From contig OY754979.1 in assembly GCA_963576475.1 (NCBI GenBank), forward strand, positions 26,516,034 to 26,580,033: a DNA stretch of 64,000 nt. Reading direction: 5' to 3'. The notes under the pieces are model-generated. The model worked only from the letters and a program-made list of their open reading frames with translations, did not search any database and had not been told where the DNA came from. Each line of letters opens with the position of its first letter. Within the stretch, counting starts at the first letter, position 1. The DNA comes from Molanna angustata (lineage: Eukaryota > Arthropoda > Insecta > Trichoptera > Molannidae). Below, piece after piece: positions 42,540-53,924 of this stretch. Made by a program: the position numbers and the translations under genes.

Positions 42540-43280
42540 CACAGAATCCAGGAAATTTCACGGCCTTGAATCACTCGAGAACCGAATAACTCATAACGAC
42601 CTATCACTTCTTCACAAAATAGTTAATAATTTTTTTGATGCTCCCCAAATAATAAGTAATATACTGTTTCATGTGCCAGGTAGAACAAGCAGACACTCAA
42701 ATCTATTTCATATTCCACACTGTAGCACTAATCACAGAATGAATTCATGCTTTCCACGCATTTGTAGGCAGTATAACACAAGTTTTTACGACATTGATGT
42801 ACTCAACAGCACATATCCACAATATCGCAGGAGTATATCCGCAAAAACGCAGTGATACGAGACATGGAATACCAATCCTCTTTATTCCCTCCCCACTCCC
42901 CGCAATTCCTAAATATCCCCATTATCTATATCCCTAATTTTGAATTACTTATCTTGTTTATATTCTTTGTTATTATTATTTATTTTTTTTGTTTTAAGCT
43001 GTATACTTTAATTTTAATTAAGTTTTTAACTCACTCCACTGTATATGTTTTTTAAGCTAACTTGTCCTTTTTTTATATTACGCATGTTGTTTAATTAAGT
43101 TTTTAACTCACTCCACTGTATATGTTTTTTAGGCTAACCTGTCCTTTTTTTATATTACGCATGTTGTGGGAACTATTTTGGCAAATTACTGATATTTGTT
43201 ACTGTTTTTGTTTACGGATTATAAATTGCTGTATGTTTCCCCTTAAATTAAAAAATAAAAATAAAAATAAAATAATGTAC
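42540..43280 (+). pseudogene. CR1/Jockey-type LINE C-terminus with 3' UTR
   Basis: The frame from 42540 reads ESLENRITHNDLSLLHKIVN, then LFHVPGRTSRHSNLFHIPHC, then NHRMNSCFPRICRQYNT, and stops at 42855. It fits the end of ORF2 (RR...DL..LYKI.N, ..VP.R.TR....F, N...NS...R....N). The 3' UTR extends to AATAAAAATAAAAATAAA at about 43250-43275. It contains a 75-bp tandem duplication (43017-43165). About 100 codons remain. It is in the sense orientation within the host intron. Confidence 0.65.
43017..43165. repeat. 75-bp tandem duplication
   Basis: AATTAAGTTTTTAACTCACT, then CCACTGTATATGTTTTTTA and TATTACGCATGTTG, occur twice head to tail, at 43016 and 43092, with one or two substitutions. It lies in the LINE 3' UTR. 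Confidence 0.85.
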
Positions 43281-44570
43281 AATACATTTATCGCAATACA
43301 TGTAAGTTTAACACATTAATACATTTTACACTTCTTTCAGCCTCTTTGAGATTCTATATTTTAGTCATTATTTATTTTATATATCTAAGATAGTAAACAC
43401 TTTTTTTGGGATTGAGGACAGGTATTATGGCGGACATTGGGACATGGTTGATATGTTTTGTGTGAGCTATACTTCCTATGATGTTTGTTGAGATAGTGGT
43501 TGTGAGTGCAGAATACTGTATTTGTGTGCCTATTTAATGTGAAACGGGAACGTAATTGCTTATATTGTCACTAAAAGTTGTAAACTGCTAGAATAGGATT
43601 ACCTAGTTGGGAAGCAGTAATCTACTTGTTGTTGTCATTGTAAATATGGTGTGATAAAACATACAATAAAACAAAATGAAAAAAAAAACGCTTGAAATAA
43701 TAGATAATATCGTGAAGAAACAACATTCAATATCGTTTGCAATTGGTAAAACAATTTGTTCTTAAAATACAATCGTTGTCATTAAGAACAAAATACAGCG
43801 CATACAGCATGTATTTTATATGTATTTGTATTTCATGGCCCCTTGAATGGATCTCCTTTCATACAAATAGTGTATAACCTCGTTTACCTCATTGGTTCTT
43901 TTCGTTATTTCTTGGATTCCTTGTGCTACTTTAGGAATTTGCAGGTAAATTAGCATCATTTATTAAAATTCTCAACTGACAATAATTCATAGCAAATTGG
44001 TAAAAAATGGTTTCGGTTCCATGAAATAGTTGGTTTTCAGTTCCACCGTTATATATTATTTTTTATAATTACTAGTATCGGTCACAGGGTGAGAGTCTTA
44101 AGAGTCTGTCTCTCAAAAGCTCCTATCTATAAAAGCACAAAATAATTATATGACCTGACACAACGCTCAAAGAAGAACTAATAAATTATATTGCGAAATA
44201 TTTGTTCGGGTATTTCAGAATAATGTCATATTTTAAGAGATTTCCATTTTACCATTAAAATAAACCATTTTGATACATCCATATCGTCTCGCTATGACAA
44301 ATTTATTTAGTCATGTTCTTAGAAACGTTTTCATAAAAAAATAATGTTCCTATGTAGATGATTATATTATCGTTCACTCAGAATGGTTCCATATTGTTAC
44401 TAATAATATATTTTTTTGTAAACTTCACATTCTTCTTGTTGCTCCTCGCCCTTGTGGCTAAGGATGGCGGCTACACTCAACAACTAGACGAATGGTCAGC
44501 CACCATATAGGACAGCCTTGGGCAGATCAAAGGGCTTCGATTTTTGAAAATCTTGCAAAAGACCTTACAA
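43281..44570. other. No feature recognised
   Basis: Intronic DNA, AT-rich, without a supportable ORF or repeat partner. Confidence 0.45.
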
Positions 44571-45005
44571 CCTCAAGGCAAATTCAAGAACTTTTACTCT
44601 CTACGTTTCCTATTACGATAAAATTATCGAGGCTATCAGGAACCCTTCTAGTCATATGGCCAAAATATATAGGATACGGTTTAAACCTATTGACGTTTTA
44701 TGATTTTTAAGGTAGTTTATTTTATGGACACATTGATTCTAGAAACATATTGCATCGATCTATGTCTAGCAAAATACCTAACAAGGGTCAAGACAACTTC
44801 AAGATCTTTTACTGTCTACGTTTCCTATTACGATTAGCTTCTTTCTCGAGGCTATCACGAGCCCTTATATGTGCAAAATATACAGGATTCGGTTTAAACC
44901 TATTATCGATTTATGATATTTTAACTGATTTAAACTATTGTAGTTTATTTAAGGTGGACAAATTGATTCTGGAAACGTATTGCATCGATCTATATCTGCT
45001 TGATC
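44571..45005 (+). repeat. ~225-bp tandem duplication
   Basis: CTCTACGTTTCCTATTACGA at 44600 recurs as GTCTACGTTTCCTATTACGA at 44814. GGTTTAAACCTATT at 44680 recurs at 44899, and ATTGCATCGATCTAT at 44748 recurs at 44978. The units have diverged and indels shift the spacing (214-230 bp). Open frames here (44492-44710, 44750-45118) share residues such as STFPITIKLSRLSG and LRFLLRLASFSRLSR but match no family I recognise. Confidence 0.7.
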
Positions 45006-45131
45006 TTGGGTATTTGTATTCTTATTCAACTTTCAGGATGTTTTTCAATCAGTCGCTTCATAATCTACTATTCCTTCAACAAATGAAACCCTATAAAAAC
45101 AGACTAAAAAAATCATGATTGCATGATCAGT

Positions 45132-45311
45132 GGGGCAAGTCTGGTCAAACCGGCTAAATCAAAATCCTCACGATTACCCATATCATGGATATAATTATTA
45201 TATGGAGTTCTATAATATCTTTAGATGTCATAGAACTCCATATGATACTTAAATCCATGATATGGGTAATCACGAGGGTTTTGATATCGCCGATTGGACC
45301 AGACTTGCCCC
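45132..45311. mobile_element. Foldback MITE, 180 bp
   Basis: GGGGCAAGTCTGGTC at the left pairs with GACCAGACTTGCCCC at the right. TACCCATATCATGGAT and ATCCATGATATGGGTA pair inside, as do ATATGGAGTTCTAT and ATAGAACTCCATAT. Nearly all of it is palindromic. Non-coding. Target duplication is unclear. Confidence 0.8.
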
Positions 45312-46089
45312 CCTGAAGTGCAAAAAAGATCCTACCTACCCTTAGAGATTTGCCAGAGTATCATAAACATGTTCATTAGAATTGAAAAGTTCCGTTATTT
45401 GTCATGGGTCCCCTTATTGTGGCAAATAATTGTTCGCCCATATGTCAATTGATTGGAAAATTTAAGTCGGCTACCTCTCATTATATCCTTTTTTTATTAA
45501 TGTCGGTTAAAATAAAATCAAACAACAAATTGAGTATTTTTTTTATCGTAGCTACGTAGGGGACACCAGCTTTTAGCATTTGGGTCCATTATACTCCTCC
45601 GAAGAAGCGCACTACGTAGCGTTGTGGAGAGTTAGAAATCTGCTAAGCTCTGGAAAAGATGAATTCGTATATTAAAAAAAGACGAAGGTTGTAAGAAGAT
45701 CAATCCACAGCTGTGTTAATAAAAGAATTCGAGAAGCGACTGGTTCAATGATAAATGGATAATTTATACAGCACCATCCTTCAACAGCACCTCAAGGGGG
45801 CTGTTGAAGGATTACTGTGAACGAGTGTTGAGATTGATTAAAACGAATGACTTTATTGTGAATGGGTGAAATGGGACCAGATAGGTATGCAAGTTCTTCT
45901 GAGCGTCTCCCGTGGTAGTATCTATATAATAAACTTAGAAAACCGACCTTGCATTGTGGTTTGGTGACTGCAATCCATCAGTCAATGGTGGATTATATAT
46001 AAATCAGACGTACAGCACGCCTTTGTACGACATCGAGGGGATTCAATAGGTGTTGCAGAGTAACCACTCCATAGGTGATAACCATATAA
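45312..46089. other. No feature recognised
   Basis: Intronic DNA. A short inverted pair (ATCCTTCAACAGC at 45777 and GCTGTTGAAGGAT at 45799) forms a 35-bp hairpin. Confidence 0.45.
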
Positions 46090-46272
46090 TGTCCTATTTT
46101 GATTCGTCTAAATTTATCCGTCTAAATTTTAGTTGGTATATGAGAAATGTCAAAAAGTTGACTGAATTCATACGGGACTCGTTACATCACACCGCGCGGA
46201 TAAAATCCTTTTATCAACGGTCGCACGTTGATTTAGACGTTTTCGTATTCTGAAACGAATCAGAATAGGACA
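46090..46272. mobile_element. Small TIR element, about 180 bp
   Basis: TGTCCTATTTTGATTCGT at 46090 is inverted as ACGAATCAGAATAGGACA ending at 46272, with one mismatch. Non-coding. Confidence 0.6.
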
Positions 46273-46351
46273 TATTCAATAATTTGCTATTCCCTCTTCC
46301 TCCAATTTACCTCCTCATTGTTTTGATATCGGTTAAAAATTACAATTTTTT

Positions 46352-46420
46352 AATCGAATATTTTTGAATTGTATATACGCCAACATTGGATTTTGTTCCT
46401 TATCGGGAGCAAAGCCGTAG
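46352..46420 (+). repeat. Family A, 5' end fragment
   Basis: TCGAATATTTTTGAATTG, ACGCCAACATTGG and TTATCGGGAG match the family A 5' end. Confidence 0.6.
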
Positions 46421-46534
46421 CCAGGGGGGGATCAAGGGGGTTTGATGAAAAAAGTAATATATTTCTTTAGTAAGTAATAATGAGACTGCAGTTACATACG
46501 GTGCACCCATTTCACTCTGTTGTTACGGTGCACC

Positions 46535-46720
46535 CATTTCAAAATTTTGCATGAAAAAAATAATTATTGAAATATATTTAGGTATTAATTCAGCATTTTT
46601 ATGACATTTTTTTTAGTGTGACACTGAGTCAGACACTGGTACATGCTCGCACAAACATTAGATTTTTAGATGTTCTTATTTTTCCAGGACACGTGAGACA
46701 AACACACACTTTATTACTTA
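46535..46720 (+). repeat. Dispersed repeat E, copy 2
   Basis: See 36180-36420; same order of shared words, ending at GTGAGACAAACACACAC. Confidence 0.7.
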
Positions 46721-46727
46721 AGGTGAC

Positions 46728-46845
46728 TACTATAGAAGAACCTGAAACTCAAGGCACCTACAGGGCTTACGACCTTGAGTTCCTGGTTCTAATAAAATAT
46801 CCCAACTTCGTCTCTGTTGAGATATTAAAAGTTTGTCAATAAAAA
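46728..46845. repeat. Family A, palindromic fragment
   Basis: GAACCTGAAACTCAAGG at 46738 and CCTTGAGTTCCTGGTTC at 46773 form an inverted pair around GCACCTACAGGGCTTACGA. An inverted 5' segment follows (AACTTCGTCTCTGTTGAGAT). Confidence 0.6.
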
Positions 46846-46925
46846 TACAATTTTTTATATTTCGTGTTTTTAATCTCACCGCTTACAATTTAACGTTTAA
46901 AATAATAATGTGTTTTTTTTTACAG

Positions 46926-47112
46926 TTGCCGCTCATATACGACCAAGGGTATGCTCCTTGCCTGAACAGGCACTGAACCCTCGTGCGTCCGATGATCTGT
47001 ACAGACTTCGAACCTTCTCCATCACGACCAAAGGTGGAGTGGTTAACCAGGGTGATTCTATCATCAGCAGACGATCCAGATCTAATACCAGCGTTAACAC
47101 GACAGCGAGCAG
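46926..47112 (+). CDS. Host gene exon 2: basic segment with phosphosites, RGK candidate
   Basis: A T-rich tract and TTTACAG acceptor end at 46925; a donor AG|GTAAGA follows 47112. Joined to the exon ending at 38462 (phase 1), the frame reads LELP-VAAHIRPRVCSLPEQA, then DDLYRLRTFSITTKGGVV, then SIISRRSRSNTSVNTTAS, leaving phase 2. RVCSLP fits the RxxSxP mode of 14-3-3 binding and RLRTFSIT holds a basophilic kinase site. RGK GTPases (Rad, Gem, Rem and the insect Rgk proteins) carry such sites N-terminal to the GTPase core and regulate voltage-gated calcium channels and the cytoskeleton. The G-domain would be in later exons outside the window. The family call is from recalled resemblance and could be wrong; that this is a real coding exon is much safer. 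Confidence 0.75.
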
Positions 47113-47298
47113 GTAAGAAAATATCATAATAGAAATTCTAATATTTTTTATTCCTACGCTCATAAGAGCATATCATATACCTACCCCAATAAAAAAAAAC
47201 ATTAAAATGAATATACTATTACCTAATTATTGTCAAAACTACGGATGTTGACATGCGACAGGTATAATATGATTCCCTCCTTAGAATATACATATACA
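47113..47298 (+). other. Start of the following host intron
   Basis: Donor GTAAGA at 47113. No repeat is recognised up to the Helitron-like element. Confidence 0.6.
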
Positions 47299-48140
47299 TC
47301 TTTATATATATAATTCTTCCGTACGTGTGTATGTCACTGAACTCCTCCTAAACAGCTGAACCGATTTTGATGAAACTTTTTGTGTGTGTTTATGTGAGTC
47401 CCTGAATTGATTAGATTCACAAAAAGTAATTTCATAAAAGAATAATAAAAATGGGAATCGTTATAAATATTTTTGTAATACGCATTTTGAATAGTGGGAA
47501 CATTGGCTTCCAATATGTCATAATATTGTGCAATGCTGGTTATGACATTAAAACTTGATGTTTTTCTCACTTGATGTATTTGTTTTCATATTTTTAATAT
47601 TTTATGAAATTTGTTTGTATAATTTCTTATTATTATTATATAAAGCTATATAGTTTTTTTACAAGTATATTCTGTTTTATTAGTGGTATTATGACGATAG
47701 GAATATCAAAGTTCTCAATGTAAAGTTTCGTAATATTTCCGTTTAAATATTTAAATTAATTTATGAATATTATATTAAATTATTTAGTTATATGTATATT
47801 ATTATCATTATATTATCGTGTGATATTATTATAATGTGATATAATATTCTGTTCGTGATAGCCAAATTTTAAAAACATCCCGTAATTTAAAGTGAGGTTA
47901 TAAATATATATTTTGTGATCGAAACGTCAAGATCAAACAACAAACGAATATTAGAGAGAATTTTCTATAGTGAAAAAATGTACACCTTCGTACTGTAAAA
48001 TTAGGTTATAAATATATATATTTTACTATAAAATAAGGTTGTAAATATTTTTTTGTTTGAAAGACTTATAGATACTCTTATGGCATTTAAAATTTGAGAG
48101 AGAAAGAGAGAGAGAGGACAACGTCTGTTGGGTCCGCTAG
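47299..48140 (+). mobile_element. Helitron-like non-autonomous element
   Basis: Begins TCTTTATATATATAATTCTT and carries near its start TGAACCGATTTTGATGAAAC, a sequence that recurs in insect Helitron-type repeats. It ends GTTGGGTCCGCTAG followed by T, fitting the CTRR-3' rule with insertion before T. A short hairpin (CAAC-GTCT-GTTG) precedes the end. No Rep/helicase ORF. A GA-rich stretch lies at 48098-48117. Confidence 0.5.
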
Positions 48141-48150
48141 TATTATATAA

Positions 48151-48305
48151 AAAAAATCTACCTCAGAAAGTACAAAATCTTTTATAAAAGCATAAATGAT
48201 CTGTTTACCTTGTATGCAATGTTTTAAAAAATCTACCTCAGAAAGAACTAAATCTTTTATAAAAGCATAAATGATCTGTTTACCTTGTATGCAATGTTTT
48301 AAAAA
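48151..48305. repeat. 75-bp tandem duplication
   Basis: AAAATCTACCTCAGAAAG, then CTTTTATAAAAGCATAAATG and TTACCTTGTATGCAATGTTT, occur twice head to tail with about two differences. Confidence 0.9.
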
Positions 48306-48358
48306 AGGTGATTAAATTTTTTTTTTCTTTTTATCCTAATCTGATTCGAGTACAGACG

Positions 48359-48400
48359 GACACATAATTTATTTATGTCCGCATAAATAAATTATGTGTC
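48359..48400. repeat. Perfect 19-bp-arm palindrome
   Basis: GACACATAATTTATTTATG, spacer TCCG, then the exact inverse complement. Confidence 0.9.
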
Positions 48401-48864
48401 TGAAGATTTCCACCATCCAACCTTCCAAAATGTCTACAAATGGAAGACATGAAAAATATTAATCTTCTGTAAAAAATACAAAAAAAAATCACGCTATATA
48501 TATATTATAACTGACGTGTTTGGATAGCAATTTTCTATGCCTTTGTTACCTGTTATCTGCCAAAACAACCACGACTCAGGGTTTATAGTAGCCAATCGTC
48601 GTTACCTGCAGTACAGAATACAATATATACTTTGGTCTGATGGTAACGGACATAAAATAAGGTTATTACAAATTTTTGCGGGTTTTCTGAAAGGTAGGTA
48701 CTTTCGAAATCCAAAAAAATCTTCACAAAATGTTTTGCTACTGCTACCAAAAAGACAATATTTACAACAGTATCACAACAATTATTTTTACTCTAAATAC
48801 AATAATTGCTAGGGAAATTATTGTCCTTGTGTCATATTTATATAATCTCCATTAAATATAGATT
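48401..48864. other. No feature recognised
   Basis: The 91-codon frame at 48537-48812 has no recognisable motif. Confidence 0.4.
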
Positions 48865-49292
48865 ATTTATTCATTATATGTACGCCCTTAATAGGGCATT
48901 TACAATAAAATACAAGATAAATAATCACAATGTAGGCACAACAAAACAACAATAAGTGTAAATAGTATATCAATAACACAAATAATAAAAAAATATTCAA
49001 AGAAAGGACAATATAAGACAACATAATACAATATTATAAAAGAAAATATAGATAAATTATAAAAATAGCAAGCATAAACAAAAACTAGACACAAAAAGAA
49101 GGAGAAGAAGAAAATATCAATAAAATAATAACATTATCATAGATTCTATTTATAAACCAGAAAGTTAACAAACCAAAAATCAAAAAATATAATTTGCGCT
49201 AAGCATTCTTTTGAAACCATCTATAGTGTGTACATTAAATATATCAACTGCACTATATTGATTTCCAAGGCGGTGCAATCAATCTATATTTA
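48865..49292 (-). pseudogene. CR1/Jockey-type LINE 3' end
   Basis: On the minus strand about 35 codons read LGNQYSAVDIFNVHTIDGFK, then RMLSANYIF and stop. VDIFN..TIDGFKR is a frequent ORF2 C-terminus in insect CR1/Jockey-type LINEs. The 3' UTR ends GCCCTATTAAGGGCGTACAT followed by AATGAATAAATAATC at about 48865. Confidence 0.65.
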
Positions 49293-49374
49293 TGTATATA
49301 AAGAATATATAAGTATTGAATATTATATAAGTATATGATATAATTATATCTTAATAATAATAAGATATAATTAG

Positions 49375-49812
49375 TACTAGTACTAGACAGACCGAACAGG
49401 CTAAACTCCTAATACCTAGACTCAAGACAACTTTTGGACAAAGAAATTTCCTGTATTTTGGAGTCAAATTATACAACGAACTACCTTTAACACTTAGACA
49501 AAACAGTAACTTGAAAATATTTAAGCGAGACATTAAAATTTGGATTAAAAAAAGGGCAGAGTCTATATTAAAAATAAATTAATCACCTGAACTCATAAAA
49601 TACTCCCATAGTTACTAACCAAAACTGAAAACTAATAAGACATCTATACACTGTCTCAGCACTGGTTTCACCTAGTGAGGCAGTTTATGACATTAGTAAA
49701 ATATCTGGTAACTATTATGTAACCTAAGTTAAATATATTAAAAAATAAATCTTTGTTACTAGATTTAAGGAAAATTGTATTTTATATAATAAATAAATAA
49801 ATAAATAAATGT
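49375..49812 (+). pseudogene. CR1/Jockey-type LINE 3' end with AAAT tail
   Basis: Frame TRQTEQAKLLIPRLKTTFGQ, then RNFLYFGVKLYNELPLTLR, then LKIFKRDIKIWIKKR and stop near 49580. F.Y.G..LYN.LP..LR is the C-terminal signature also seen at 6771. The 3' UTR ends in AAAT repeats at 49785-49812. It is related to the decayed copy at 51640-52010 (shared ACAACTTTTGGACAA). Confidence 0.7.
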
Positions 49813-50229
49813 AAATCTCGTATCACAATGTTCGTACACGCTAATCTCCGAAACCGCCCAACCGATTCCAATGAAATTATCTCTATTTGTATGGTCGGTT
49901 CCGGATTGAAAGATTAGATAGTTTTGGACCCGATAGGTGGCCTGGCCCTGTTATCGAGATGTAAATAAAATTTATTATTCATTAAATTTAGAATTTATTA
50001 TTTTTCATCTAAAATTAAACTTTGCTTTCCTTCACCCTTCACCCGATGTTTTTTATAAGAAAAAAGTTTCGTTTTTCATTTTTAAGTATCTTTCAATTGA
50101 TGGCGATGTTTGATTTTATATTTGATTTATTTTCCAGAAAATTACACATTATAACAAAATAAATTTTAGCATTATATAAAACAATTTGGTATTACATTAT
50201 AAACAGTTTAGTAAAGTTAAATACTTCTG
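49813..50229. other. No gene; possible Helitron-like fragment
   Basis: CAACCGATTCCAATGAAATT near 49858 resembles the conserved word at 47359 in the Helitron-like element. Nothing else is recognised. Confidence 0.35.
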
Positions 50230-50645
50230 CTGAAATACTGGACACGTTTGAGAGACGAGTGCTTCGTAGAATCCTAGGACCTGTGCCTGATGGTGACGCC
50301 TGGAGGATTAGATACAATAATGAGCTGTATGCTATCTACAAAACTTCCAGGCTCTCTGTGCATGTCAGATTGAGCAGATTGAGATGGGCCGGATATGTAC
50401 AGAGAATGCCACCACAGCGAATACCAAAGAAAGTTCTGTGTGGACATCCAGGTGGAAGACGAAAGGTTGGAAGACCGCGGCTGCGATGGGAGGACGAAGT
50501 TGGAAGGGATGCTTCCCAACTACTGCAAGTGCCGGGCAGTTGGAAAGTTGCTGCAGAAGATAGGAGAAGCTGGAGGCGAAGACTGACGGAGGCCAAGGCT
50601 CGATATGGGCTGTAGCGCCATTGAAGAAATGAAGAAGAAGTAAAG
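50230..50645 (+). pseudogene. RTE-type LINE 3' end
   Basis: Frame TFERRVLRRILGPVPDGD, then WRIRYNNELYAIY, LSRLRWAGYVQRMPPQRIPK, GRRKVGRPRLRWEDEVGRD and WRRRLTEAKARYGL, ending with TAG at 50613. It is one continuous frame of about 125 codons with the standard C-terminal signatures (ERRVLRRI, LRWAG(H/Y)V.RM, GRPRLRWED). The 3' end GGGCTGTAGCGCCATTGAAG with GAA repeats is shared with 9498-9680. GC-rich, recently inserted, 5'-truncated. Confidence 0.85.
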
Positions 50646-51639
50646 TTAAATTGAATATATCACCTCACTAGACCTAGGTCTGTTCTGAGGTGATACTATT
50701 TTTTATTAATTTTTGTCATGATGTATATAGTGAATATAGTAAAAATAAGCAAGGAATGTGATAATCTAGTATGAAAGTGTAAGTTGTCTCATGTATATCG
50801 TCTAAAGCATTATCATTTTGTTATTTTATGATGTAGGTCAAGTCTTTTTCTGATTCATTCCTTCCTCTATGTGTGAACAAATCTATTGATATTGTATTAC
50901 GTATTTAGAGAACGAAAAAAAATGTAAAATACATAAATTGTGGTCTATATAAAATGCGATCTACATAGAAGGCGGTCTATGGCAGAATAATTTGGGGTAT
51001 CACAAAGGGCCACTTGACCTAAGTGTGTTCTCCTTAAGAACTGCCACCCGCAAAAAGTCCAATATATAAAATGAGGTCTGTATAAAATGCGATCTGTGGC
51101 AGAACACTAGTATACATATATAATATAACAAGATGGCAAAGAATTTTATAGGGAAATTGACGGTTCGCGGTTATAATTTTACGATCCTTTAGTTATGGCG
51201 TGTCGTGAAAGTGAGCTATTTTATTCGCCATATTAAAAGTATAATAAAATTATTGTAACAATCGTAATGTGTGAGTAGGTAGTAAAACCGGAAGTGGGTA
51301 TCATATTTCTTTATTTTACATAATTTAATTTAAAAATTCAGCGCCATAAAAATGGGAATCAACCAACGAACAGAACAAACAGAAAGCATGAAATATCTAG
51401 CAGTCTACAATGTCTACATTGACTATATGACAACTAAATATACTTCTTCAAATCAATCAGAAATGTTGTTAACATAAAACATTTGATAAATATATACCTA
51501 CTTTGCTCTTTGTCATTCGATAGTGGAATATGGAATTATAAGATAGGGATAAAGTACCTATTCGAACAAATACTAAGGAGATTTTTACTAAATTCAAAGT
51601 TCTAACGATTACAAAAATATATGCAAAAAATCTAATATT
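50646..51639. other. No feature recognised
   Basis: AT-rich. Two related words (ATAAAATGCGATCT at 50946 and 51087) suggest a diverged local duplication. No gene. Confidence 0.4.
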
Positions 51640-52010
51640 ATACAAGCGAAAAAGAGAAGACCAATATACTAACTCAAAACAATATAAACATACTAGATTA
51701 AATACAACAAAGACCTTAAATATATCATATATTAAAACAACTTTTGGACAATGTAACCTACGATCTTTTTCAACAAAACTTTTAAATAGTTTACTATCAA
51801 AAATTAAAAATATCAGAAATGAAAAATAATTTAAAAAACTAACAATAATATGGGTTTATGAAATAGATGAAAAAAAATCCGGAAGGAATAAAATAAATAA
51901 AAATAATGCACTAATACATACAACATACATATTAGACAATAACATAAAACTAGCTTACCTTAGCACAGGCTGTGCCTAATGAGGGTGCTAGTAACAAGAA
52001 ATGAAAATAA
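51640..52010 (+). pseudogene. CR1/Jockey-type LINE 3' end, decayed
   Basis: ACAACTTTTGGACAATGTAA and a TGCCTAATGAGGGTGCTAGT 3' UTR block (compare CACCTAGTGAGGCAGTT at 49669) mark a decayed copy. It ends in an AATAAATAAAG-like tail at about 52000-52015. Frames are broken by many stops. Confidence 0.5.
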
Positions 52011-52215
52011 ATAAAGAAAAAAAATCCTTCCCGGGTTTAACTGATGCCTGCAAGATCTGTCGCCATCCTTTCCTATTTAGAGCAGCAGTTCTCGAGTTCA
52101 TACCGAGCACTCTGCAATCTCCATATGACTCCATCCAGCGAGTGTATTTTCGACCTTTTCCCCCGTCTTCCTCCAAGAGCCATCCAAGTAATGCCATAAG
52201 AGGCTATATTAGGCC
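52011..52215 (-). pseudogene. RTE-type LINE C-terminal fragment
   Basis: The minus-strand frame reads LLGWLLEEDGGKGRKYTRWM, then ESYGDCRVLGMNSRTAALNR, then KGWRQILQASVKPGKD. WR.ILQA....G.D closes several RTE-type ORFs. It lies tail-to-tail with the LINE tail at 51640-52010. Confidence 0.65.
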
Positions 52216-53371
52216 ATATACATAATATATTTTGAAAACAATTTCTCCCGTACCCTCAAAAGATACGTCTTTGAAATAAACAACTTTGTGTGTACATTTT
52301 TATTCTATTGCATGAGTTTTTTTATTGTAAAATTAATTTTAGTAAAGCCCTTTTTTAATTTTTTACTGTAAGTAACTAAAAAACTACAAGGCCTATGAAG
52401 TAGATTTTTACTTTAATCGGAAGAGAATTTGAAAATCTACAGGCTTTTTTAATATTATAATATTTTAATTACTATTTGATAAAAACTCTAAATTTTACTT
52501 TTCTTCACGAAAACATGTTATATATCACATATTAATAATTAATACTTACTTATTATGTTTAATTGTTCTTTCATGCCTATATTTGTTATTCTGCTTATTA
52601 TTTTATTTTATTTAAGTACTTCTATTTATTTGTTTCGAAATGTTTACTGATATACTTATGTATTGTTAGTATGCAGATCTTAATAAAAATTTTCTTCGAA
52701 TGTATTTTTATATTTTGTTTAAGCTATAGACTTATCTGGTTTTTCTTTATATTTCTTTTTGCTTTTATTATCATTTTCATTGTTTATATAGATTGGGTAT
52801 GTTTGATTTTTTGTATATTATGTCTTATCACACATTATAATATACTATATTTTGTATCTTTTGTGTAAACTTTATGTAAATGGCAAACGCCGTAAATAAA
52901 ATAAATAAAGTAAGTATTAGATGATATACAATATTGCTTTCAGTTTCATACATTAGAAGGTAATTTAACGTTCATTTTTGTGAACATCCATATACCCAGG
53001 GTTTACAAAGACCTTCAGTCAAATCACCATAACAATATCGGAATTATAAAAATATACCAAACAAGATATCTGTTTCTATGTTGCTTCTGTGTAAAAATGA
53101 AAGGAAACTTATGAAGTGGCTATAGCTAGAAGCGTTTTATTCAATGAAAGCGATAAAAGTACATAATGTTTTGTTTTGTGATGGTTCTGTCAGTTGTGAG
53201 GGAAAGGGTATGAAAGCTTTTATCAATCTTAGGGCCAAGTACCTCTCTTTGTTGCTAAATTGTTCATTCAGTCATATTTATTCTATAAAAACAACTGGAA
53301 AATTATTTCAATAATATAATATCTTAAGTGACTACTTGAGATAAGTTTCTCCTTTATCCAAATATAAATAT
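52216..53371. other. No feature recognised
   Basis: Very AT-rich. The 101-codon frame at 52563-52868 is composed mostly of Phe, Ile and Tyr and is best read as low-complexity chance. Confidence 0.5.
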
Positions 53372-53860
53372 TATACGAATATTTTTATTATTGCATATGC
53401 GCAAACATTGGATTTTTTTCCCTGTCGGGAGTCAAAGATATTTTTAACAAATTTTTAATTATCTCAATAGAGTCGAAGTTGGAATATTTTACTGTAGGAG
53501 AACCGGGAAATCAAGGAACCTACAGGGCTAACGACCTATCATCGGCTGGTTTACGTGATCACTTTGTGCGCTTGCGCAACGTTCACCAATTATGCCTTTT
53601 TAATGAGATCCCTATCAATTCAATTTTTGAAAGTTCTATATATACTGCAATACTGAATTTCTTTTCGCTTGAAAATAAGGATTTTTACTACAGCCATCTA
53701 TGTGTGAAATTATGAACAACATTCTTATTATTTTTATTTTATTTTTGTTGTAACGCCATCTATTGAGAGAATTGTTTTTTTTTGTAAATAATGAAAAGCC
53801 ACAATTCTTATATCTGAGGTGACAATGCATTTTTCGCATAGAAGTCACCCCTGAATTGCG
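53372..53860 (+). repeat. Dispersed repeat family A, reference copy
   Basis: The most complete copy, about 490 bp. It runs from TATGCGCAAACATTGGAT and CCCTGTCGGGAGTCAAAGAT through GGCTGGTTTACGTGATCACT and CGCAACGTTCACCAATTATG to GTAACGCCATCTATTGAGAG and GAAGTCACCCCTGAATTGCG. No ORF or tRNA-type promoter boxes were found. Several copies elsewhere have inverted ends, which suggests terminal inverted repeats or foldback rearrangement. The class is unknown. Confidence 0.8.
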
Positions 53861-53924
53861 CCAGACTTATAAGGTCATTTTTATCTTATTTACCTACTTG
53901 TACCAATGTGTAAGTAATCGAATA

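Noticed and set aside
37606..47112. Naming the gene Rgk outright
   Set aside because: No GTPase G-box motif is in the window; the resemblance rests only on the N-terminal phosphosite region, so the symbol is left empty.
52563..52868. Hydrophobic 101-codon membrane protein gene
   Set aside because: Phe/Ile/Tyr content is what T-rich DNA gives by chance, and there is no start context, splice signal or recognisable family.
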